Shown one piece after another: positions 7,657 to 15,978 of a DNA stretch of 40,387 nt. Numbering within the stretch: the first letter of the stretch is position 1; the number at the start of each line of letters is the position of its first letter. The notes under the pieces were generated by a model. That model ran no database searches, had not been told where the DNA came from, and was given only the letters and a program-made list of their open reading frames with translations. Made by a program: the position numbers and the translations under genes. This stretch comes from Bacteroidota bacterium (lineage in GTDB: Bacteria; Bacteroidota; Bacteroidia; Bacteroidales; VadinHA17): assembly GCA_003250475.1 (NCBI GenBank), contig QKGI01000109.1, forward strand, positions 1-40,387. The letters are read 5' to 3'.

Positions 7657-8658
7657 TTACCTTGATCTTATCTCCCGGCGCATGAATAATATATATGCTA
7701 TGACGAAACTGACTATTGTCCCTGCCATCAGTCCGGTCACCTGTGGCCATACCAGTAAAATGCTTTGTCCAAGAGGCAGGGGACCGGGAATGGCACCTAT
7801 CATCTGTTCCATCGTCAGCGGACCCAGGCTTCTCACCGATGGCATCATGAGTGTGGTCGTTGCCTCGCTGAAGAGCTGGTTGGGCATGACGCGCATCAGC
7901 GTGAGATGAAACTGTTCAAAAGCCATCAGCTGTTGTGGTGAAGCCGTGGCTGCGGGCTCCATCGACCTGGTAATAAGATTGACAATCAGAGGATAAAAAA
8001 CTGAGAAGAAGAGCCATACGGCTATTGCCGATAAGGCGGCAGTAGCAGGTTGCCTGAACAAAACAGAAAACAGTATTGACATGTTTAGCCAGAAGGCCAC
8101 GTAAAGAATGCTCAGCAGGATGAAAAACACCATTCTCATGAACTCTTCAGCAGTGGGAGGTATCCCGATGGTTACCAGCCCCGCACCCATAACCATTATC
8201 CCGAGAGAGAGGAGCATGACACTGATGACGAAGAGTGCAGCTGCAAACTTGGCATTAATGATATAGTCGCGGTGTATCGGTTGCGAAAGGACACGACTGA
8301 GGGTGCCCCTGTTGTGCTCAGAGTTTATAGCATCAAATCCCAGCCCTATTCCTAACAGCGGCCCCAGGAAACTGATGAATACAGTGAATGAAGGCATGGT
8401 GCCATCGGTAATGGTGAAGAGTTTAAGAAAGAAAAATGACCCCTCCGGATCATTGGGTTTGACGGCCTGGGATATGTTTGACAATGCTGTATATAAAGAT
8501 CCCATGCATGTAAGTGCAATAATGGCAATAAGTATTATGAACCGCCAGCTGCTTACATGATCGGCGATCTCTTTCTCCATGATAACACGGAAAGGGCGCT
8601 TTGCCCGCTCTCCGTTGTTACGGAGTTTTCCGGTAAGAGTTATTAAATAGTTATACAT
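7657..8658 (-). CDS. ABC-2 type transporter permease
   Basis: This membrane subunit of an ABC exporter has about six membrane helices. The first is near residue 40 and the rest follow LGIGLGFDAINSEHNRGTLSRVLSQP, which is typical of ABC2/NosY-like permeases. I chose ATG 8658 because AAGGAGG lies seven bases before it and it overlaps the stop of the ATPase gene by 8 bp (ATGTATAA). A longer frame begins at 8697 but lacks a ribosome site. It is the last gene of a three-gene operon. The substrate is unknown. Confidence 0.88.
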   Translation of the reverse strand: MYNYLITLTGKLRNNGERAKRPFRVIMEKEIADHVSSWRFIILIAIIALTCMGSLYTALSNISQAVKPNDPEGSFFFLKLFTITDGTMPSFTVFISFLGPLLGIGLGFDAINSEHNRGTLSRVLSQPIHRDYIINAKFAAALFVISVMLLSLGIMVMGAGLVTIGIPPTAEEFMRMVFFILLSILYVAFWLNMSILFSVLFRQPATAALSAIAVWLFFSVFYPLIVNLITRSMEPAATASPQQLMAFEQFHLTLMRVMPNQLFSEATTTLMMPSVRSLGPLTMEQMIGAIPGPLPLGQSILLVWPQVTGLMAGTIVSFVIAYILFMRREIRSR

Positions 8659-9625
8659 GGTCATCACCTCCTTCAAAATAGTGGTAATAAATATCATCGA
8701 GCCCGTAAGATTTCATATTGAGAGAAACGAGCCGTAAATCCGAGTTCATAACGGCATGAACAATTTCATCTGTCAGGTCGGTCGAACAGGCTGCCAGTAA
8801 TCTGCCCTTTTCTTCCCTTACGCTCTTCACTCCGTCTATCTGACTCAGGGCTTTAATAACCTCATCTTTTTTTATGGTTTCGGGTTCTGTTTTCCCTGTT
8901 GAGGAGATACCCACCTCGATGGTATAAGGGTCTTCACCGAAGAGCTGTGATGCAAGGTCCTTAATGTCGCCGACTGCCAGGAGCTTCCCACCGACGAACA
9001 ATCCTACCCTGTCACACACCTGCTGTACCTGGTGCAGGTGGTGTGACGAAAAGAGCACGGTGATCTTTTGTTCATGGCTGAGCTCAGCGATAAGATCGAG
9101 GAACTCCCTTACGCCTGCAGGGTCAATTCCCAGTGTGGGCTCATCGAGAATTATCACTTCGGGTTCTTTTATCAGTACATCGGCTAAACCCAGCCGCTGT
9201 CTCATGCCGCGTGAGTACTTGCCTGTTTTCTTGTTCCCGTGGTCGGCAAGACCAACGCGTTCCAGGAGCAGTGTCGCGTTCTCACGGGCAGCGTTGCGGG
9301 TCATGCCATTGAGACACGCCGTATAAACCAGGTTCTCTAGTCCTGTAAGGTCATCATAGAATCCAACCTCCTCCGGCAGGTATCCAACACGTCTTTTTAC
9401 TTCAACCGGACTGGCAGTGGGATCGAGTCCGCATACGGTCACCCTTCCCTCGTCAGGCTCTGTCAGTCCCAGTATCATCAGGATGGTAGTTGACTTGCCG
9501 GCGCCATTGGGGCCAAGCAACCCGAATATCTCACCCTTCTTAATATTAAGGTTAAGATTGTCTACTGCTGTGAACTGGCCGTACCTCCGTGTCAGGCCTG
9601 TCAGCTCGATAATATTTCCGGCCAC
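8651..9625 (-). CDS. ABC transporter ATP-binding protein
   Basis: This 324-residue ATPase has the Walker A motif GPNGAGKST, the ABC signature YSRGMRQRLGL, Walker B VIILDEP and the H-loop Ser-His (SSHH). About 90 extra residues follow the ATPase core, as in CcmA/NosF-like exporters. I chose GTG 9625, since AGGAGG lies just upstream, formed by the last codons and stop of the preceding gene. A frame extending to 9703 would overlap that gene. It works with the adjacent permease in the inner membrane. Confidence 0.92.
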   Translation of the reverse strand: MAGNIIELTGLTRRYGQFTAVDNLNLNIKKGEIFGLLGPNGAGKSTTILMILGLTEPDEGRVTVCGLDPTASPVEVKRRVGYLPEEVGFYDDLTGLENLVYTACLNGMTRNAARENATLLLERVGLADHGNKKTGKYSRGMRQRLGLADVLIKEPEVIILDEPTLGIDPAGVREFLDLIAELSHEQKITVLFSSHHLHQVQQVCDRVGLFVGGKLLAVGDIKDLASQLFGEDPYTIEVGISSTGKTEPETIKKDEVIKALSQIDGVKSVREEKGRLLAACSTDLTDEIVHAVMNSDLRLVSLNMKSYGLDDIYYHYFEGGDDHV

Positions 9626-9627
9626 CG

Positions 9628-10779
9628 CTACCTCCTTCCGTATTTCCGGAACAGATACCAGACCGTACCTATGCCGGCCAGAATAATAATTACGCCCAGC
9701 CATCCCCAGAGCATGGGTGTCTTGACTGAGATACGGAAAGAAGCCTTTGAGGATGCCTCGGGTGTTCTTGCCTCGAGGTTGGTCACATAGTCGCCGGGGA
9801 TAGCTTTCTTATCAGCCCTGACGGTTGCTGTAACCGTTGCCTCCCTTCCGGCAAGGATGGTCTCAATCTTCTCAGGCTCAAAGGTTACTTCCCAGTTAAC
9901 GGGTGCAGCATGCGTAAGCTTCACATCAGAGAGAACCGAGGTGCCTGTATTTCTTACCACCAGATTGATCTTTCTCTCTTCACCGGCTACTATATCGGTA
10001 CTGAGAAGCCCGGTGGGTGTTGTCAGCTCCATCTTGTAAGTGCCTGTTATGACTGCTTCCAGGCTCAGATCACCTGACGATGTCCCTGAGACTGCCCTGA
10101 CAGGTATGACATACCTGCCCTCCTCCACCTGGTCAGCCGGCTTGACTTCTATACTTATATTTACAGTACCGTTGGCTTCGGCATCGACAGAGGTCACCTG
10201 CTTGCCGTTAGCTTTGAACGTAATGATCCATCCTCTCGGAACCTGTCCCTGCAGGGCATAGGTCTGAGCCTCTGCTGTACGGTTCCTGAGCTCGGCAGTG
10301 TAGTTGAAGGTGGAAGCTGCATGACCCTCCATATTTGACTGCCGGGTTGTGAACTCGGTCCTGAAGGTTCCCTGCTCGGAGATATTAACAGTGAGCGGCA
10401 GGGTATAGGCATCACCTGCAGAGACATATATCCTGTAATTACCCTTGTTAACCTGGTAAGGCACTTCAATCCTGAGTGACAGGCTCTTCTTCTCACCCGG
10501 AAGAACGGAGACCTGCCTGACATTCCATGCTCCCGATTTAAGGGTGTAGCTCCAGCTCCTGGGTATGTTCGAGACTGCCAGATCGAAGGTCTCGAGCGTC
10601 TCACCCTTGTTAAGGACATCAATGGTATAATCTATAGACTCACCCGGCGGGACCGAGATCTTGGTAAAAGGCGTATACAACAGTATACTGTCGATGGCAG
10701 TGGCGGCGTTGATGCCGTAAGAGATTATCCCCCATGAGAGGATAATGAAAACAGCAGTAAGTTTCTTCATCGATAACAT
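9628..10779 (-). CDS. NEW3-domain secreted membrane-anchored protein
   Basis: From ATG 10779 (AGGAGG eight bases upstream) the 383-residue protein has a signal peptide (about 1-26) and three Ig-like beta domains (about 33-120, 130-235 and 240-345). It ends with one membrane helix (about 350-372) and a short basic cytoplasmic tail. The phrases PPGESIDYTIDVLNKGETLETFDLAV and VVRNTGTSVLSDVKL are typical of NEW3/CARDB-like domains. It starts the operon with the ABC ATPase and permease, so it may present or receive the exported substrate on the outer face of the inner membrane. That role is inference. Confidence 0.75.
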   Translation of the reverse strand: MLSMKKLTAVFIILSWGIISYGINAATAIDSILLYTPFTKISVPPGESIDYTIDVLNKGETLETFDLAVSNIPRSWSYTLKSGAWNVRQVSVLPGEKKSLSLRIEVPYQVNKGNYRIYVSAGDAYTLPLTVNISEQGTFRTEFTTRQSNMEGHAASTFNYTAELRNRTAEAQTYALQGQVPRGWIITFKANGKQVTSVDAEANGTVNISIEVKPADQVEEGRYVIPVRAVSGTSSGDLSLEAVITGTYKMELTTPTGLLSTDIVAGEERKINLVVRNTGTSVLSDVKLTHAAPVNWEVTFEPEKIETILAGREATVTATVRADKKAIPGDYVTNLEARTPEASSKASFRISVKTPMLWGWLGVIIILAGIGTVWYLFRKYGRR

Positions 10780-10820
10780 AATAATTTCCTCCTGTTTTTG
10801 TCTTTTTTTTATATCAACTA

Positions 10821-10852
10821 CAAAATTAAAAAGGGTGGATTCACATTTGCAA
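10821..10852 (-). promoter_or_regulatory. Promoter of the NEW3/ABC operon
   Basis: On the minus strand a perfect TAATTTTG (-7 box, 10821-10828) lies 21 bp after a TTG (10850-10852). It would start a transcript about 35 bp before the chosen ATG. Confidence 0.65.
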
Positions 10853-11173
10853 TAGAGACAGAGCGGGTAAGGGCAGGAGGGGAGTGAACCAATCATTATT
10901 TTTTATTGAATTATAATAACTTATGGACGCAACACCCTCACTGTTAAAGTTTTCTTAAAAATTTCCTGACAGCAAATTTGTGCTTCATGAGCCTGGGGAA
11001 GGTCACGGCAAACCGGTCACGGTTGCATATTGACCTTTGACAGGTTATCAGGTACAAGAGGTGTTTGGGGGTCAGTGACGACGGTCATTTTTTATCTTTT
11101 TCATTGGATTTTTAGTTTTTTAATCCCATGTTTGCATCCTCCGGAACAGATGTAAATCACTGATTCTATTATC
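10853..11173. other. Divergent intergenic region
   Basis: The gap between the NEW3 operon and the FemAB-like gene holds no coding frame or strong hairpin that I can support. No perfect TAnnTTTG box is evident for the plus-strand gene. Confidence 0.5.
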
Positions 11174-12298
11174 ATGGTCACCGATTTCAGGCAGAAGGAT
11201 ATAGCAGAGGTGTTCAGTACGCCGATTGTTCAGCAGACAGCTTTCTGGTCGGAAGTGAAGCGCAGGATGGGCGTTGAGTCAATAGCATGCAATTTCAGTG
11301 TCAGCTCGTCAGATATTTATGATGCTGAGTCTCAGGACAAGGTTATAACCTCCGATATTCTCGTGATGCTGAAACCTGTGGATGACCGCCACACAATAGC
11401 ATATGTACCCTATGGTCCGGAGCTGGAGCCTTACGGAGAATTCCAGGGTCTCTTCCTTGAGGAGTTGTCAGAATGTCTTCGTACCCGGCTGCCCGAGGGA
11501 TGTATAATGATAAGGTACGACCTTGCATGGGAGTCGTGGTGGGCCAGGGATGAAAACGCCTTTAACCGCGAGGGAATGTGGCTTGGGCCACCTGCACAGA
11601 GACTTCAGGAGCTCAGGTTCAACTTCAATACAATACAGCACAACTTCAGGAAGGCACCATCGAATATACTCCCTTCAAATACAATATTTCTCGACCTTCG
11701 CAAGGACGAAGCTGATCTGCTCAGGGCGATGAAGCCCAAGACCAAATATAATATCGGCCTCTCCGGAAGGAGAGGGGTGACTGTTACTGTGAGCGGGATA
11801 GAGGATCTTGGGAAGTGGTATATGCTTTATACGGAGACCGCACGCAGGAATGGCTTTTACCTCCATAGCATTGATTATTTCCGCGCAGTACTTGCCAGCC
11901 GTGCAAAAGATACCCTGTCCCCTGCGGAGGTGTATCTCCTTATCGCCGAGAAGGAGGGCCAGCCGCTGGCGGCGATGTTCCTGGTCATCACAAAGAACAG
12001 GGGGACTTATCTCTATGGGGCATCCTCATCGCAACAGAGAAATCTCATGGCGACATATGCGCTGCAGTGGAAAGCCATCCGCCTGGCAAAAGAGAGAGGG
12101 TGTACCGAGTATGATATGTTCGGGATATCACCCAACGCTGATCCTGACCATCCCATGTACGGTCTCTACAGGTTCAAGACAGGATTTGGCGGGCAGATAT
12201 TCCATGCTATGGGATGCTGGGATTACCCGATGCAGGAGGAGGTATACAGCTATTTCACTGCCCGGGAGCTGAAGAGCCAGGGCTATCATATCAACTGA
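11174..12298 (+). CDS. FemAB/FemX-like aminoacyltransferase family protein
   Basis: The 374-residue protein looks like two GNAT-like domains, as in the FemABX peptidoglycan transferases, which use aminoacyl-tRNA to add residues to lipid II side chains. Visible signs are LRAMKPKTKYNIGLSGRRGV (about 183-202, the family's KxRxNI-like stretch) and YLYGASSSQQRNLMATYALQW. A third is the C-terminal MYGLYRFKTGFGG (about 335-347), a strong family hallmark. Its neighbours are unrelated, so it appears to be a single-gene unit. Bacteroidota usually have direct cross-links, so the true acceptor may not be peptidoglycan. Confidence 0.8.
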   Translation: MVTDFRQKDIAEVFSTPIVQQTAFWSEVKRRMGVESIACNFSVSSSDIYDAESQDKVITSDILVMLKPVDDRHTIAYVPYGPELEPYGEFQGLFLEELSECLRTRLPEGCIMIRYDLAWESWWARDENAFNREGMWLGPPAQRLQELRFNFNTIQHNFRKAPSNILPSNTIFLDLRKDEADLLRAMKPKTKYNIGLSGRRGVTVTVSGIEDLGKWYMLYTETARRNGFYLHSIDYFRAVLASRAKDTLSPAEVYLLIAEKEGQPLAAMFLVITKNRGTYLYGASSSQQRNLMATYALQWKAIRLAKERGCTEYDMFGISPNADPDHPMYGLYRFKTGFGGQIFHAMGCWDYPMQEEVYSYFTARELKSQGYHIN

Positions 12299-12339
12299 CG
12301 ACAAAAGCTCACTTTAAATTGAACCAGCCTGCCTGGCGG

Positions 12340-13743
12340 CTATTTTCCTATACAGAAGTTTGCGAAGATCTCACCGAGGATATCCTCCGGGGTGATCCTG
12401 CCTGTGATAAGCCCCAGGTAGTAGATCGCCTGGCGTACGTCGGTGGCTATAAGCACAGTGGGTATGCCGTCGCGGAAACCGTCGAGCACCCGCTGAAGGC
12501 TTTCGGACACACTCCTCAGCGCCTCATAGTGCCGGGCATTGGTGACTATATACTGTGGATTGTCAAGCCGTCCTGTCTCAACCGAGGCGGTAAGGCTCTC
12601 CTTCAGCTTGTCAATCCCGGAAGGCAGGGTAGCGGATAACGCCACCACAGGAATGCCCGTCAGTTCAGCAACGGTCTCTTCAAGATGACCGGCTGTATTA
12701 TCGGAAATTTTGTCAGACTTGTTTATCACCAGGATGATCTTCGTCCCGCTGCCTGAGACCATCGCTGCCACTGACCCGGCAAATGCTGCCATCTCCCTGG
12801 CACTGTCTGTGGCTTCAGTAACGGCGAGAACGATCTCGGAGGCCTCCAGCTGCTTAACAGTCCGCTCAATCCCCAGTAACTCTACCTTATCATCAGAATC
12901 CCTCAGTCCTGCTGTGTCGATGAACCTGAAGAGGAGTCCTCCTACATGCAGTACCTCCTCGATAGTGTCACGTGTCGTGCCGGGGATATCGGATACTATT
13001 GCGCGCTCTTCGCTCAGCAATGCATTCAGCAAAGACGATTTGCCTACGTTGGGTCTCCCGGCAATTACCACGGGAATGCCCTTTTTAATGGCATTGCCAA
13101 GACGGAATGACGCTACCAGGCCATCGACAAGATCTTTTATTTTTATCACGGTCCCCGTCATTGCATAGCGGTCAGCAAACTGAACATCCTCCTCGCTGAA
13201 ATCAAGCTCCAGCTCTATCAGAGAAGCAAAGGATACAAGCTCTTTCCTCAGTTTTTCAATCTCCCTGGAAAACCCGCCCCGGAGCTGTGTTGAGGCAAGC
13301 CTGTGTGCAGCCTCAGAATCGGCAGCTATGATATCCGCCACTGCCTCGGCCTGCGACAGGTCCATTTTCCCGTTGATGAAGGCTCTCATCGTGAACTCGC
13401 CGGGCATAGCGGCGGCAGCGCCGTTATCAATCAGCAGCTCCATCATCCTCTGTTGTATATAAGGTGAGGCATGGTGATTTATCTCAGCTGCATCCTCTCC
13501 CGTATAAGATGCCGGGGCCCTGAAAAGAGTAACAATGACATCGTCAATGAACTCACCGTTATGCAAGACCTGGCCATAGTGTACCCTGTAGCCACCTTCC
13601 TTCATTATATCGCAGTCAAGCGCCGGGACAAAGATCAGGCTAATGATCCGGAAGGTGTCACTGCCGCTGATCCTGATAACCGAAATGGCCCCTCCGTGAC
13701 CTGTTGCCGGGGCTGCAATGGTGGTATCAGATAGTCTCTTCAT
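12340..13743 (-). CDS. mnmE: tRNA uridine-5-carboxymethylaminomethyl GTPase
   Basis: With MnmG this protein modifies the wobble uridine (U34) of several tRNAs. The 467-residue chain has an N-terminal THF-binding domain (about 1-118), a helical domain, and an inserted GTPase. That GTPase shows GRPNVGKSS (229-237), DIPGTTRD, DTAGLRD and NKSD. It ends in the catalytic FCIGK. ATG 13743 gives the standard N-terminus MKRLSDTTIAAPATG; a frame from 13767 adds eight residues. The usual CHG-type segment reads NHHAS here (89-93), which is a mild oddity. It converges on the FemAB-like gene, 41 bp away. Confidence 0.96.
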   Translation of the reverse strand: MKRLSDTTIAAPATGHGGAISVIRISGSDTFRIISLIFVPALDCDIMKEGGYRVHYGQVLHNGEFIDDVIVTLFRAPASYTGEDAAEINHHASPYIQQRMMELLIDNGAAAAMPGEFTMRAFINGKMDLSQAEAVADIIAADSEAAHRLASTQLRGGFSREIEKLRKELVSFASLIELELDFSEEDVQFADRYAMTGTVIKIKDLVDGLVASFRLGNAIKKGIPVVIAGRPNVGKSSLLNALLSEERAIVSDIPGTTRDTIEEVLHVGGLLFRFIDTAGLRDSDDKVELLGIERTVKQLEASEIVLAVTEATDSAREMAAFAGSVAAMVSGSGTKIILVINKSDKISDNTAGHLEETVAELTGIPVVALSATLPSGIDKLKESLTASVETGRLDNPQYIVTNARHYEALRSVSESLQRVLDGFRDGIPTVLIATDVRQAIYYLGLITGRITPEDILGEIFANFCIGK

Positions 13744-13764
13744 ATATATTAAACCGGAAAGCAG

Positions 13765-13772
13765 CAAAGGTA
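13765..13772 (-). promoter_or_regulatory. -7 box upstream of mnmE
   Basis: A perfect TACCTTTG on the minus strand lies about 21 bp before the mnmE ATG. No clear TTG lies at the -33 distance. Confidence 0.5.
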
Positions 13773-13831
13773 ATGAATGAAAGTAAGTTATAATATGCTA
13801 AATTAGGACTCCCAAAAAAAAGAAATCTGAG

Positions 13832-15091
13832 ATGAGAAATTTAACATTATTACCAGTTATTGCTTGCGCAATACTGTTGACAGGTTGTACAGGCAGCAGT
13901 AACAAACTTTCAAAACAGGAAGCGGCCGACGGTTGGGAACTGTTGTTCGACGGAAAAAATCTTGACCAGTGGCGGCTATATAACGGAGAAGGTACCGGCA
14001 GCTGGGGAGCGGTAAAGGGTTGTCTCACCGCTGACGGAACAGGAAGCGACAGCACGGGATATATTGTTACCAGGAAGGAGTATTCCAGTTTTGATCTGAC
14101 ATTCGACTGGAAAATCGCTCCCGGGGGCAACAGCGGGGTGATGTACCATGTAGTCGAATCGGAGAGGTTTCATACCCCCTATGTCACAGGTCCTGAATAC
14201 CAGCTTATTGATGATACAGGGTGGCCCGGGACACTCGAAGAGTGGCAGAAAACCGGAGCTGATTATGCCATGTATCTGCCGGATACAACAAAAAAGAGGT
14301 TAATGCCGGCAGGGGAATGGAACAGCTCAAGAATACTTTTTGATAACGGGCATGTTGAATACTGGCTGAACGGTGAACAACTGCTCTCCTTCGAAGCGTG
14401 GACGCCGGAGTGGTTTGCATTGAAGAACAGCGGCAAATGGGCCGGTGCCCCCGAGTATGGACTTGCTTCCACGGGCCTGATCAGCCTTCAGGACCATGGC
14501 AGCAGGGTGTGGTTCAGAGACATGAAGATAAAAAGACTGCCTGAGAAGGAGAGCAAGCCTATCCAACTGTTTAACGGAACAGATCTTTCGGGATGGACCG
14601 CCTACGGAACCGAAAAATGGTATGTCGAAGACAGCCTCCTGGTATGTGAGAGCGGGCCGGAAAAGGAATATGGCTACCTGGCCACAGACAAATATTATAA
14701 GGATTTCGATCTTACGGCTGATTTCAGACAGATATCTGACGGTAACAGCGGCATATTCTTCAGGTCAGTAATCGAAGGGACGAAAATCTCAGGATGGCAG
14801 GTGGAGGTAGCTCCCAAAAATCATGATACGGGAGGCATTTATGAATCGTATGGCAGAGGATGGCTTGAACAGATTCCTGACGAGAAGGAGGACATACTTA
14901 AGCCAGGCGACTGGAATACTATCAGGATAAAAGTCGTCGGTCCACAGGTGACAACATGGCTTAACGGACAGGAAATGGTCAGTCTCAACGACTCTGTAAT
15001 AGGAAGGGCAGACGGCAGGATTGCCCTTCAGATACATTCAGGAGGTGGCATCAAGGTGCAATGGAAAAACCTCATCATTAAGCCTTTGTAA
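13832..15091 (+). CDS. Two-domain DUF1080 (3-keto-disaccharide hydrolase-like) lipoprotein
   Basis: The 419-residue protein starts with a lipoprotein signal (lipobox LTGC, Cys at about 19). It has two copies of the DUF1080 jelly-roll domain: about 33-235 (GWELLFDGKNLDQWRLY at its start) and about 245-419 (PIQLFNGTDLSGWTAYG). Both copies show the family's NSG(V/I) turn (GGNSGVMYHV and DGNSGIFFRS). The family includes 3-keto-glucoside hydrolases and glycan-binding proteins of Bacteroidota. It is probably on the outer membrane or in the periplasm. No SusCD pair or other glycan gene lies nearby. The substrate is not evident. Confidence 0.88.
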   Translation: MRNLTLLPVIACAILLTGCTGSSNKLSKQEAADGWELLFDGKNLDQWRLYNGEGTGSWGAVKGCLTADGTGSDSTGYIVTRKEYSSFDLTFDWKIAPGGNSGVMYHVVESERFHTPYVTGPEYQLIDDTGWPGTLEEWQKTGADYAMYLPDTTKKRLMPAGEWNSSRILFDNGHVEYWLNGEQLLSFEAWTPEWFALKNSGKWAGAPEYGLASTGLISLQDHGSRVWFRDMKIKRLPEKESKPIQLFNGTDLSGWTAYGTEKWYVEDSLLVCESGPEKEYGYLATDKYYKDFDLTADFRQISDGNSGIFFRSVIEGTKISGWQVEVAPKNHDTGGIYESYGRGWLEQIPDEKEDILKPGDWNTIRIKVVGPQVTTWLNGQEMVSLNDSVIGRADGRIALQIHSGGGIKVQWKNLIIKPL

Positions 15092-15104
15092 ACAGTATGC
15101 AATG

Positions 15105-15142
15105 CGAAGCCCGGTAGATAAGGATTTTTCTACCGGGCTTCG
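15105..15142. terminator. Long hairpin between convergent genes
   Basis: Fourteen perfect pairs (CGAAGCCCGGTAGA with its complement) enclose a 10-nt loop. It lies between the converging DUF1080 and LolA-like genes. No T-run follows on the plus strand, so it may act in both directions or need other factors. Confidence 0.7.
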
Positions 15143-15186
15143 TATTTGAACCTCCTGTTGAATAACCTCACATCAGAGCCAGGTAA

Positions 15187-15978
15187 CTACCTCAACAGGT
15201 TCTCGGGAGTGAAAGTATTATCAGGAATATTTCCGGAGGTGTCAATCTGGTTGAAGAGTACCCTGGAGCTGCGTCCGTTAATGTGGTTTGTGGCAAGCAT
15301 CTCCTTCATAATATACCCGCCGCTGCCGTCGGTCTTCGGTATTGTAGCAAGGATTTCAATTGTCTTGTACAACGTACCCTCGAAGTTATAGAAGTCAATT
15401 TTCCTGGTTTTCAGGTCTGATTTATCCAGCCATGTCACCTTCCTGGAGTAACCGTATTCATCGGCGATATCTTCACTGACAGGGGTGCTTTCTATGGTCC
15501 ACATACCATTGCTTCCCGATCCCTGCAGGTGCTTTATCGTGAAATCGGCATTGCTGCCCGAGGCCATATCGGCATTCGTAAACTCCGAGCTCATAAAACT
15601 CTTGCCTTTTTCTGTGCTGACTATCCGCCGTGTCTTCTTGAGGGCGGGAAGATAGATCCACATATCATCCTGGGTGTCTTTATTATCTATGATCAGCATG
15701 GCTGTTCCCCTTACATCCGGCGGATCGAGGAACTTCATCATCCTCTTTTCCGTTCCACCGTAGGTTTTTGATATCATGTTGATCTTTCGTGTTCGCATAG
15801 CCCCGCTTTTTTCGGTAATAGTAAGTGTTACTGTTGCCTGGAGGCTTCCCGACATACTCAGTTCGCGGGCTTTGTCCATCAGCTGCACCGGATCAGGCTG
15901 CTGGGCCGTCAGCGTCTGCAGAGACAACATCAATAAAGCGGTCATCAGATAGTACATTGTTTTCATCGTTTTTATCAT
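15187..15978 (-). CDS. Outer membrane lipoprotein-sorting (LolA-like, COG2834) protein
   Basis: The 263-residue protein has a signal peptide ending near TLTAQQ, then a LolA/LppX-like half-barrel. Clues are DPPDVRGTAMLIIDNKDTQDD (about 85-105) followed by MWIYLPALKKTRRI, typical of the COG2834 group. Related proteins carry lipids across the periplasm, often beside MMPL permeases, as here. The start is uncertain: ATGs at 15978, 15966 and 15957 are in frame, and each lies inside the end of the permease gene, giving an overlap of 65-86 bp. It is the third gene of the set. Confidence 0.82.
   Translation of the reverse strand: MIKTMKTMYYLMTALLMLSLQTLTAQQPDPVQLMDKARELSMSGSLQATVTLTITEKSGAMRTRKINMISKTYGGTEKRMMKFLDPPDVRGTAMLIIDNKDTQDDMWIYLPALKKTRRIVSTEKGKSFMSSEFTNADMASGSNADFTIKHLQGSGSNGMWTIESTPVSEDIADEYGYSRKVTWLDKSDLKTRKIDFYNFEGTLYKTIEILATIPKTDGSGGYIMKEMLATNHINGRSSRVLFNQIDTSGNIPDNTFTPENLLR

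Noticed and set aside
12214-12639. A 141-codon plus-strand frame across the FemAB-like/mnmE junction
   Set aside because: It overlaps the ends of two well-supported convergent genes and has no family features.
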